DNA of 49,107 nt from Chitinispirillia bacterium (GTDB taxonomy: Bacteria > Fibrobacterota > Chitinivibrionia > Chitinivibrionales > Chitinispirillaceae). Of the stretch, positions 7,560 to 14,729 are shown piece by piece. The notes beneath the pieces were generated by a model. The model worked only from the letters and a program-made list of their open reading frames with translations, did no database searches and was not told the origin of the DNA. Numbering within the stretch: position 1 is the stretch's first letter; each line of letters opens with the position of its first letter. The stretch lies in the NCBI GenBank assembly GCA_009784115.1, contig WRCH01000009.1, positions 1 to 49,107 of the forward strand, read 5' to 3'. Position numbers and translations under genes: made by a program.

Positions 7560-9611
7560 TTACCTGACGCCCACCATCATCGAAACGCGTTCCTTCTTTC
7601 CGTCTGATGTGGTGATCGTGCCCTTAACCAAATACGTTCCCTCGGATACGGGACGGCTTTTACGGTCTGTCAAATCCCATGATCCGATAATGCGCCTCGG
7701 CTCATCGGCGTCATCTGTACGGGTGCGATTAATCGCGCCCCCACGGTTGATATCATCGGTGACGCGGATTTTATTGACGATATTGCCTGACGCGTTGTAA
7801 ATCGTCAATGTACCGCGGATGGGTGCGGCATAAAGGGCACCCGCGAGGGGTGCCCCTGCGAAGAAATTTACCATTCCCGATGATTTTGTCACAGGATTTG
7901 GGCCTGCGGTGAATGATAACGCCTGTACGGGTTGAAAATTTTCAACCCCAATGTCTTTATTACCGCCAACATTCGGGATAACCCTGTCAGGTGAAAGAAT
8001 TGAGGTAACAGGGCTGCCGGTTACCGTAAACGTGACCTCTATAGCGGTAATCATTGAGATACCCGGAGCGCCAAAACCAATGTGGCCGCGGCGCGGAGCC
8101 ACCGTAGCTGTGTCGGTAAGGTGATTTTGAGTAGACGACTGCCAGCCGTTCCACAATTGAGCGTTTACGCTGCCATCCCTGTTCAAAAGGGGAGTGGCGC
8201 CCCGCGTATTACCAAGAGACACATCAATGAGAGTCACAATGCCCTGCTTAGTTTCGGGAGCCGGCACACCTCTGACTATAACCTCATCAAATGTTATGAC
8301 AGCGTCCTCCCAGCCCGCAGGGACGAACGCCTCGCTCTCAAGGGCGAGTCCCGTAAAACTATCATACTCCATCGTGTAAACCTTCGCCGTGTAAGTACCG
8401 TCACCGGTAATCGTGATCGGCGCGCCTCTAAATGGAGGGTTAGCCGCGTCACCGATAGATTCACGCACTGTAAGCAGAACCCTGAAACTGCCTTGCGGAT
8501 CGGTTTGGGGCGGCGGGGGAGGGGCAATAGGCGCGTCTGTAAAATTAATCGGCCCTATGTAAGACGTCGCGATAACAATATTATCGTACCAGGCGCTGGT
8601 TTTAACAGGAATTACATTGGATCCGAAAGTGAATCCCACCTGATCTATTTTTAAATCATTTATATCACGCAGCCGCATATTCGGGAAATCCATGATAACT
8701 TCTCCGTCAATCCAGGCGGTAATCCTGCCGTCACGCTCACCCGGAGTATTGGCTTTTATCATAAGCTCGTAGCAGTACCATCTGCCAAGTTCAACAAAGA
8801 ATTTGGGGAGCGGCACAAACTCCGGGCCGTAGTCGCCGCGCCAGTGATTCCACGGCATGACCTCACCATCGGGATAAAAAGCGTCGCCGTATTGCTCACC
8901 GGCTCTGTAATTACCATCAGCCCGCCACGGCTCTCCCGGACTCCTTGCCGACATTCCCGGGATTGGCACGGATCCTTCGTAATTGTAGCGCTGCTCGGGG
9001 TGATAAATATACGCTTTCATGCTGTAACCGTCATATCCTGCAGCCGCCGAATTTTCTAACTGAATAAGGAATTTATTTGTACCGTCGGCAGCTTTACCCG
9101 GCCCCATGTGCGCCGGACCGCTGCTCCAGTATCGGGATGAAACGCTGGTTCCGTTATGATTGGAAATACCGGGCGGTACGTGATAGGTAGTGCATATTTT
9201 GTGATAATAACGGACGAAAATGAGATCCTGCTGCTGAGTTTGATCAAGGTCTAAACTGATCCCTGTGTGCCGCGGTGAATTTCGCGCAAACAGATCAAGC
9301 TGCAGGGACTGTGTTCCGGTAACCTTGTTCTCACTCGAAAAAAGTACGTGGGTGCCTTCGGGCGCCGGGTTCTCGCCGTTTGTAACACCCCAGCCGCCGG
9401 CTGTGAGGTCGCGCCACACGCTATAGCCTTCAAAATTGTCCGCCCGGATTACATCGGGGTGATCCCCAATTCCAACGTCACCGGGGAAGAGCGCAGCAAT
9501 CCCTATCCCTGTATTACCTGTCAAGCCGGCATTGGCTTGCGCGTTTGCCGCAAAGGCTGCAATTGATACAGCTATCACAGCAGCGGTTTTTTTAAGGAAT
9601 GATTTACACAT
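7560..9611 (-). CDS. Secreted concanavalin-like (PL14-like?) carbohydrate-related protein with FlgD-like C-terminal domain
   Basis: ATG 9611 is chosen over 9617 because GGAGGAG lies 6 nt upstream. The 683-aa product starts with a signal peptide ending about AANAQANA. Residues about 40-350 look like a jelly-roll lectin/lyase domain: WYCYELMIKANTPGERDGRI, ITAWIDGEVIMDF, VGFTFGSN and WYDNIVIATSYIGP. After a proline-rich linker (APPPPPQTDPQG) comes a beta domain. The C-terminus (TLTIYNASGNIVNKI...GSWDLTDRKSRPVSEGTYLV) is a FlgD-like/sorting-type Ig fold common on Fibrobacter enzymes. A catalytic role on plant polysaccharide is inferred; the exact family is uncertain. A hairpin repeat is inserted in frame at about residues 586-593. 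No operon partner. Confidence 0.75.
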   Translation of the reverse strand: MCKSFLKKTAAVIAVSIAAFAANAQANAGLTGNTGIGIAALFPGDVGIGDHPDVIRADNFEGYSVWRDLTAGGWGVTNGENPAPEGTHVLFSSENKVTGTQSLQLDLFARNSPRHTGISLDLDQTQQQDLIFVRYYHKICTTYHVPPGISNHNGTSVSSRYWSSGPAHMGPGKAADGTNKFLIQLENSAAAGYDGYSMKAYIYHPEQRYNYEGSVPIPGMSARSPGEPWRADGNYRAGEQYGDAFYPDGEVMPWNHWRGDYGPEFVPLPKFFVELGRWYCYELMIKANTPGERDGRITAWIDGEVIMDFPNMRLRDINDLKIDQVGFTFGSNVIPVKTSAWYDNIVIATSYIGPINFTDAPIAPPPPPQTDPQGSFRVLLTVRESIGDAANPPFRGAPITITGDGTYTAKVYTMEYDSFTGLALESEAFVPAGWEDAVITFDEVIVRGVPAPETKQGIVTLIDVSLGNTRGATPLLNRDGSVNAQLWNGWQSSTQNHLTDTATVAPRRGHIGFGAPGISMITAIEVTFTVTGSPVTSILSPDRVIPNVGGNKDIGVENFQPVQALSFTAGPNPVTKSSGMVNFFAGAPLAGALYAAPIRGTLTIYNASGNIVNKIRVTDDINRGGAINRTRTDDADEPRRIIGSWDLTDRKSRPVSEGTYLVKGTITTSDGKKERVSMMVGVR
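7835..7855. repeat. Short hairpin repeat inserted inside a coding region, copy 2
   Basis: GGGCACCC, loop GCGAG, GGGTGCCC, then CTGCGAAG. Same loop and near-identical tail as 7529-7549 with a different but self-complementary stem. It lies in frame in the 7560-9611 gene and encodes roughly AGAPLAGALY, a low-complexity interruption between VNFF and GTLTIY of the C-terminal domain. Confidence 0.7.
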
Positions 9612-10103
9612 GTTCATCTCCTCCTGTTATTATTTGTCATCGACCCCGGGGGCCGGAGTTTCATTAATTTCATTTTGAAAAATATAAATAACCAACATCG
9701 CAAAGGGCAACCTTATCTCAAATTGAAAGTAAAGCGGTGCAGAATTTGGAACACATTGTAAAATGGTGCGATGACGTCGCGGAAACATCCCCTGAATGAA
9801 ATTGCTTGAAATAAATAACTTGCATGGTTTTTGCCTCTATTTTAGAGCAGGCCGGCTTGTCATTGCATAATGAACATAGCGGCTGCGTTAATTTTAATAT
9901 GCCATCGTAACGCAATAAAAGTAACTCCGCTCCAACCATATGTAATTTTGAACCGCATCCATTACAGCTTCTACATATTTAGTTTGCCAGTAATAACCGG
10001 CAGGAATTATCTTTGATGAGGATTACATTCTCTTGATTTTTACTTCCCAAATTCGATTTTTGTTTGAATCAATAAATCAATTACCCCAAGGAGACATAAA
10101 TCG
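9612..10103. other. Intergenic stretch between divergent genes
   Basis: About 490 bp holding the promoter regions of the secreted protein (minus) and the Rpn nuclease (plus), and one copy of a 41-bp repeat (9857-9897). The 73-aa ORF at 9718-9939 has no support. No RNA gene was recognised. Confidence 0.55.
9857..9897. repeat. 41-bp direct repeat B, copy 1
   Basis: TTGTCATTGCATAATGAACA... recurs at 11988-12028 with one mismatch. The second copy directly abuts repeat A copy 2. The pair spans the Rpn nuclease and the toxin-antitoxin genes. Confidence 0.85.
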
Positions 10104-10922
10104 ATGAAAGAGCGCAAACTAGTTCGGTTTGACTGGGCGCTGAAACGGCTGCTTCGCAATAAAGCTGATTATGTCGTGCTTGAGGGTTTTCTCTCTGTGC
10201 TCTTGGGTGAAGATATAAAAATTATCAGTATAAAGGAGAGCGAAGGGAATCAGGAACACGCCAAAGACAAGTTTAACCGTGTAGATATATTTGTAGAAAA
10301 CAGTAAGGGCGAGTTTCTTATAATTGAGATGCAGAACAGCGAAGAGGTTGATTATTATTACAGAATGCTTTATGGAGTATCCAAAGCGATAACAGAGCAT
10401 CTGTCAATAGGGGATGACTATTACAACGTACGCAAAATATATCATATCAACATTCTTTATTTCCGGATGGGCAACGGGAGTGATTACGTCTATCACGGTT
10501 CTACGGAATACCGAGGCATTCACAACAATACGGTATTGCAGCTGACAGAAAATGAGAGAGAGTTTTTCGCGAAAGATAATGTTAAAGACCTGTATCCCGA
10601 ATATTACATATTGTGCGTTAAAGATTTTGACAATGTCGCTAAAAGCAGTCTTGATGAGTGGATTTACTATCTTAAAAACGCGGAAATCCCCGAGAGTTTT
10701 ACGGCGCAGGGTTTGAAAGAAGCGCGCGCGAAACTCCTTTATGATGATATGACAGTAGAGGAAAAGCAAGCCTATATCCACTATTTAAACCAGACGCGCT
10801 ACGAACGAAACGCAATAAAAAATTCTTATGATAAAGGGAAAATAGAGGGCCAAGCCGAGGTATTGGCTCTCTTGGAAAAAGGTATCCCTGTAAATGAGAT
10901 TAAGAAAAAACTTGGAATCTAA
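10104..10922 (+). CDS. Rpn-family recombination-promoting nuclease / PD-(D/E)XK transposase-like protein
   Basis: 272 aa with AAGGAG before ATG 10104. The N-terminus VRFDWALKRLLRNKADYVVL is the signature of the PD-(D/E)XK nuclease family transposases (PF12784, Rpn/YhgA-like). The core FNRVDIFV...FLIIEMQ supplies D61, E75 and Q77 of the nuclease active site. The C-terminus is charged and helical (YDKGKIEGQAEVLALLEKG), as in other Rpn proteins. Family members are DNA endonucleases that stimulate RecA-independent recombination, and some act in phage defence. It stands alone at the left of the AT-rich island, and no terminal inverted repeats were seen, so it is probably not an autonomous element. 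Confidence 0.9.
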   Translation: MKERKLVRFDWALKRLLRNKADYVVLEGFLSVLLGEDIKIISIKESEGNQEHAKDKFNRVDIFVENSKGEFLIIEMQNSEEVDYYYRMLYGVSKAITEHLSIGDDYYNVRKIYHINILYFRMGNGSDYVYHGSTEYRGIHNNTVLQLTENEREFFAKDNVKDLYPEYYILCVKDFDNVAKSSLDEWIYYLKNAEIPESFTAQGLKEARAKLLYDDMTVEEKQAYIHYLNQTRYERNAIKNSYDKGKIEGQAEVLALLEKGIPVNEIKKKLGI

Positions 10923-10999
10923 AAATACTTGCAGCAGAAGAACATTACACAAACCGCAAAAGCAACTAAAGATAATTTGTGTATCTACGCCCCCGATTT

Positions 11000-11030
11000 A
11001 AAAAAAGGCCGACCGAAACGAGCTGACCTT
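11000..11030 (-). terminator. Rho-independent-like terminator of the toxin-antitoxin operon
   Basis: Read on the minus strand: AAGGTC...GGCCTT followed by a T-run, about 110 nt past the PIN toxin stop. It is the end of repeat A copy 1; a decayed version sits at 11921-11950. Confidence 0.6.
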
Positions 11031-11067
11031 TTGAGAATGATTGTTTAGTTTGTGTACGAGTTAAGGA
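11001..11067. repeat. 67-bp direct repeat A, copy 1 (terminator-containing)
   Basis: Matches 11921-11987 with about 6 mismatches, four of them in the terminator stem. The conserved part is GAAACGAGCTGACCTTTTGA followed by GAATGATTRTTTAGTTTGTG. The two copies flank the PIN toxin-antitoxin operon. Confidence 0.85.
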
Positions 11068-11142
11068 ATAGAAGAAAAAATCACGCAAAAGCTGTTTGTT
11101 GTTGTTGGAAGTGGTACCATTAACATCAGTGCTGGAGCGAAA

Positions 11143-11562
11143 TCATCGTTCATGAAAAAGGAGCCAATAATCTCGAGGTATTAAGATTTTGGTATTTTTA
11201 TATTGGGGTAAAGTAAAATCATTTGTGTTTCCGGTAACGATAAAATCCGCATTACTTTCATCTGCAAGTTCGAGTATTTTGTTATCATCTTTATCCGAAA
11301 TAACATCTAATTTTATTTTCGGTGAATACATCAAAGCCTCTTTTTTTACAAACGAAATTATAGATTCAGCCCGCAGAAAGAAATCTCTGTATTTGCAAAA
11401 TTTTTCACGACAAAGCACCTCTATATACTCATATAGCAATGGCAATGACAAGCATAGTACGACTTTTTTCTCCAAAAGCAAATCATACACTATTTTTCTA
11501 GGGAAGCTATTTTGTATTAACGCGGACACAAACACATTTGTATCAACTACGATTTTTTGCAT
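11143..11562 (-). CDS. PIN-domain toxin of a type II toxin-antitoxin system (VapC-like)
   Basis: 139 aa covering a full PIN domain of the COG1569 type. Acidic metal-binding residues are in place: D7 in KIVVDTNVFVSAL, E45 in LLYEYIEV, D92/D93 in KDDNKILELA, and D115 in GNTNDF. PIN toxins are Mg-dependent ribonucleases, many cutting tRNA or rRNA. It overlaps the upstream antitoxin gene by 20 bp, the usual coupling for such pairs. It is flanked by direct repeats, consistent with gain by transfer. Confidence 0.92.
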   Translation of the reverse strand: MQKIVVDTNVFVSALIQNSFPRKIVYDLLLEKKVVLCLSLPLLYEYIEVLCREKFCKYRDFFLRAESIISFVKKEALMYSPKIKLDVISDKDDNKILELADESNADFIVTGNTNDFTLPQYKNTKILIPRDYWLLFHER

Positions 11563-11773
11563 TTTTTCTTACAGCCCCGACTTCTTTTGATATTTCGTCC
11601 ATTGTCATAGCAGAAAGCCCGCACTTTTCAGCATAATACAAACTTTCGTCAAGCAATCGCTTTGCTATTTTTACCTCTACTATTTCCAAAAGGTCGGTAA
11701 AGTTCATTTGGGTTTTGCTGAATCCAAATGCTCCGTATTCCGCGTCAGAAATCTTTATGCTTAATGTTTGCAC
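11543..11773 (-). CDS. Antitoxin partner of the PIN toxin
   Basis: The ORF track starts at 11818, but AAGGAGG at 11779-11785 points to GTG 11773, giving 76 aa starting VQTLSIKISDAEYGAFGF. The N-terminal beta strand (TLSIKISD) fits a ribbon-helix-helix-like DNA-binding start, and the rest is helical (FTDLLEIVEVKIAKRLLDES). The C-terminus, rich in lysine and arginine, would contact the toxin. It lies upstream of and overlaps the toxin. It probably autoregulates the operon, as known for such pairs; no operator was identified. Confidence 0.75.
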   Translation of the reverse strand: MQTLSIKISDAEYGAFGFSKTQMNFTDLLEIVEVKIAKRLLDESLYYAEKCGLSAMTMDEISKEVGAVRKNAKNRS

Positions 11774-11920
11774 AACAACCTCCTTTTTTAAACTGTAAAA
11801 TAATAAATGCGAAAACAAGCTGTTCTAAAAATACGGCATTGGTACGCATACTCTCGCATCTATGTAATTATTACGTATAGAGCATAGCGAAAAGCGAGGG
11901 GAATCTTTTAAATGTTTATA

Positions 11921-11987
11921 AAAAAGGGGCGCGCGAAACGAGCTGACCTTTTGAGAATGATTATTTAGTTTGTGTACGGGTTAAGGA
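11921..11987. repeat. 67-bp direct repeat A, copy 2
   Basis: Second copy of repeat A, downstream (minus strand) of the 12057-12704 gene. Its hairpin is partly decayed but still followed by a T-run on the minus strand, so it may serve as that operon's terminator. It abuts repeat B copy 2. Confidence 0.8.
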
Positions 11988-12028
11988 TTGTCTTTGCATA
12001 ATGAACATAGCGGCTGCGTTAATTTTAA
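11988..12028. repeat. 41-bp direct repeat B, copy 2
   Basis: One mismatch to 9857-9897; contiguous with repeat A copy 2. Confidence 0.85.
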
Positions 12029-12056
12029 AAGGCAAGGCCCCCCGCTGTGGGTAGTC

Positions 12057-12704
12057 TTACCTGACAACAATCTTAATTGCATTACTTAATATTAACGTTA
12101 TAATGATAGTCAATAGCATAATATTTAATGTGCTTGAGAAACAAGGTTTTGGACATTTATAATTGAATGACTGGCAAACAGAGTTGATGGATTTAACATC
12201 AATATCGAAATAGGGGCCGTACCTTGTTTCAAAGTATTTGAGCAGTATTTTTGATATCGCCACCGCCAAAAGTTTCGTAATTATATCAATAGACAGGTCC
12301 TTTGCGATATTAATTACTTCAACCGGTATAGTAAAGCAAAGTTCAATGCTCCCCTCGTAAACACGCTCAACCTTTACTTTACAAATAGGAATACCAACGA
12401 GCTGTTTACATTCTTCTGGTAGTTTATTTTCAAGGACGCTAATGGCGAATTTTTTTAGACCGTCGTATGTTTCTTCTAAATTTTCGTCAAACTCATATTT
12501 TTTTGGCAACGATACCAAATTATGGCCTATTCTATTTCGATAATCACGGTTAAAATCAATAGATGCCAAAAAAAATGCTTTACAAGATGTATTATGGAGT
12601 TCACGTTTTTTGAAAAGCTGCATGGCTACATTCGTTGAGCAGGCAGACTCAACATTCCTTTCGTTGTTAATTTTATTGTGAGAGGATTGCCTAATGCCTC
12701 TCAT
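12057..12704 (-). CDS. Hypothetical protein with C-terminal membrane helix, second gene of a membrane operon
   Basis: 215 aa if ATG 12704 is right; no clear ribosome-binding site is visible there, and the first 25 residues (MRGIRQSSHNKIN...) look unlike the rest, so the true start may be later. The body has RNRIGHNLVSLPKKYEF, VERVYEGSIELCFTIP and an amphipathic IAKDLSIDIITKLLAVAISK segment. The end is a hydrophobic helix (IMLLTIIITLILSNAIKIVV), suggesting a tail-anchored or pore-forming protein. It follows the 13598 gene by 39 bp on the same strand. I do not recognise the family. Confidence 0.6.
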   Translation of the reverse strand: MRGIRQSSHNKINNERNVESACSTNVAMQLFKKRELHNTSCKAFFLASIDFNRDYRNRIGHNLVSLPKKYEFDENLEETYDGLKKFAISVLENKLPEECKQLVGIPICKVKVERVYEGSIELCFTIPVEVINIAKDLSIDIITKLLAVAISKILLKYFETRYGPYFDIDVKSINSVCQSFNYKCPKPCFSSTLNIMLLTIIITLILSNAIKIVVR

Positions 12705-12743
12705 AGAATTTATGTTTTATTAGCGTCGATTAGATGGCTCGGC

Positions 12744-13598
12744 TTATGTCGTCTGTCCCTCACGGAACTGAGATACCACAGATTTTTTTCGCAAAAAACG
12801 AAATGGTCCTAATGTGGCTTTGTGTAAAATTGTCAACTCGGTTTTAATTTGCATTACGATGGGCGGTAGAATAACTCTTTCTATTAATCTTTTAACTTCT
12901 TCTCTTTTCAATTCTATAGAATCGTTTGCAATTTCATAGCCGAAAGTAGAAGAGAAAAGGACTGCTTGTATGGAAGGAGTACCGTAAGCTTGATTATCCG
13001 GATGCTCAATAATTCTTAACCCAATTGTTGAACCATACTTCTTAGTTATCTCAAACATTTCTTTATTACGTGAATTTAATATATATTTTCCTTTCAATTC
13101 CCCTTCGCTCTTTACATCGTTCAATAGTTCAAAATCATGGGGGCTGTCATCTAACAGATAACGTCCAAATGAACCTTTCTCATTTAGAATAATATTCTGC
13201 TGTAAACCGGGTTTGTTGCTTGTAACGACGTATTGGCAATTATCACGATTTCCATCAAAAGCAAAAAACAATGAAGCGGAGATATAATTCTCATCCACGC
13301 CTGAAATTTCATGAATTGATTTGATTAGAGCGTTTAAAGTTTCCCGTATTCGAGCCTTAGAATTTTTTCGAGAATCAATTAACGGTACAAGCCAATTAGT
13401 CAAAAAAATATACACTCCAATAACAATAAACATGCTAATAGTAATAACTTTCCCATTATCAGTTATATTGCCGTCACTATTTCTAAAACCCAAATCTATT
13501 CCGAAAAAATCTAATACAACCAATCCCCAAGCCATTGGAATAATTGCCACCAAAGTCCTTAACATTGGATTTTTGATAAGCAGATTTAACAAGTACAT
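12744..13598 (-). CDS. Hypothetical two-TM protein with a GAF-like cytoplasmic domain
   Basis: 284 aa from ATG 13598 with AGAAAGGA about 9 nt upstream. Two membrane helices lie near the N-terminus (LVAIIPMAWGLVVLDFF; VITISMFIVIGVYIFLTNWL), separated by a short loop. A soluble region from about residue 75 alternates strands and helices in a GAF-like order: SASLFFAFDGN, GSFGRYLLDD, STIGLRIIE and SIQAVLFSSTFGYEIA. It ends in a helical segment (REEVKRLIERVILPP). This looks like a membrane-bound sensor module. It precedes the tail-anchored 12057 gene. GAF resemblance is by eye only; no ligand is proposed. Confidence 0.6.
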   Translation of the reverse strand: MYLLNLLIKNPMLRTLVAIIPMAWGLVVLDFFGIDLGFRNSDGNITDNGKVITISMFIVIGVYIFLTNWLVPLIDSRKNSKARIRETLNALIKSIHEISGVDENYISASLFFAFDGNRDNCQYVVTSNKPGLQQNIILNEKGSFGRYLLDDSPHDFELLNDVKSEGELKGKYILNSRNKEMFEITKKYGSTIGLRIIEHPDNQAYGTPSIQAVLFSSTFGYEIANDSIELKREEVKRLIERVILPPIVMQIKTELTILHKATLGPFRFLRKKSVVSQFREGQTT

Positions 13599-13892
13599 TT
13601 GTATAGTATCCTTTCTGTTAATTATTTACATCGTTTTACATAACGTAACGTAAATTTTGGTATTGTTAATTTACCGCGTAAAAATGTTTGTTACTGCTCA
13701 TAAACCATACTTGCCCATTGACAATAGAACATGCTTTCTGTTTTCATAAATATTGTGGCTCTCATACTCCCGTGCCTACGCTTAAACCCAATCTCGCGGA
13801 CTCGGCTCCAAGGCTCGGTACCGGCGGCTCGCTAAGCTTTGCCGGAGGTGGAGTTACACCACCCTATATATACACGCGCCGAACTGGCGCTC

Positions 13893-14471
13893 TCAGTCCT
13901 TAACGCAACGCAACGAAAACCCGTTACTCTTGTCGCTCACATAAATGCCCATGCGCTCGTTGCAGTAAATGCCAATGTTGTTCGCGTTGCCACTACTCGC
14001 GTTGCTCTCAGTGGCGCTCCACCAGTGGCCGCCGATACCGGCATTGCGGAACGTGCTTGCGTTGCTGTCGCGGCGGCCGCCGGGCAAAGCCGAAAAACCG
14101 TACTCATCTGTACCGGGAATATAAACACTACATGTATTCCAACCTGTTTGTGATCTCAACTTAGTTCCGGCTATTAACCAGTCGCCAGCAAAACCAATCA
14201 ATCGCCCCCACTCTGCAAAACTGGGAACATGCCAACCAACCGGACAAATTCCCTGAACACCACTGGGATTAGATGAGGAACTGGACGCACCATTCATAAC
14301 CTCCGCCCAAATGTAAAGACGGCCGTATTTTGCGCAGCTATCTGGATGATTAAGATAACAAACACCAACACTATCACTGCCAACACCGCGATAATTCAAA
14401 TTCTCCGCCATCCAAATCTGATTACCGATTTGTACCCAACCCTTAAATTGACCAGTTTTTATTTTTGTCAA
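13893..14471 (-). CDS. Fibrobacter succinogenes major paralogous domain protein, N-terminally short
   Basis: 192 aa. The whole length matches this paralogous domain: IGNQIWMAENLNYRG, SCAKYGRLYIWAEVM, CPVGWHVPSFAEWGRLI, YGFSALPGGRR and WWSATE...GFSLRCVKD. Such proteins are abundant, usually secreted, and specific to Fibrobacterota and relatives; their role is unknown. Here the only in-frame start is TTG 14471 without a ribosome-binding site or signal peptide, and a TGA lies nine codons upstream. The gene is probably truncated or decaying at its 5' end. It is the strongest lineage marker in the window. Confidence 0.85.
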   Translation of the reverse strand: MTKIKTGQFKGWVQIGNQIWMAENLNYRGVGSDSVGVCYLNHPDSCAKYGRLYIWAEVMNGASSSSSNPSGVQGICPVGWHVPSFAEWGRLIGFAGDWLIAGTKLRSQTGWNTCSVYIPGTDEYGFSALPGGRRDSNASTFRNAGIGGHWWSATESNASSGNANNIGIYCNERMGIYVSDKSNGFSLRCVKD

Positions 14472-14617
14472 TATAAAAAATCTACTTACAACACCTCATA
14501 CCACCATCACAAAAGCAAAAACACCGTTGCCCCGCTTTCCCGTTAAGCAGTATAATTCGCTGAAAGCGCGCCGCGCGTAAAAAAGAATTGCATCGACCAT
14601 AGCGCAATGTTATATTA

Positions 14618-14623
14618 TATAAT
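14618..14623 (+). promoter_or_regulatory. Possible -10 box for the envelope gene run
   Basis: TATAAT within a very AT-rich patch about 107 nt before ATG 14730. No good -35 at 17 nt, so the assignment is weak. Confidence 0.3.
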
Positions 14624-14729
14624 ATATAGGTATCTTCACCCGAAACCTATGTATGCCGTCGTGCGGTATATTATGTATATATTGGTAAAACAATCTAAAC
14701 GTTTTAATAAATTTTGGAAAGAGGGAGAG

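Noticed and set aside
9718-9939. 73-aa minus-strand ORF
   Set aside because: Lies mostly in intergenic and repeat sequence, with no ribosome-binding site or recognisable motif.
13839-14153. 104-aa Ala/Val-rich plus-strand ORF
   Set aside because: Antisense of the Fibrobacter paralogous domain gene; low-complexity translation.
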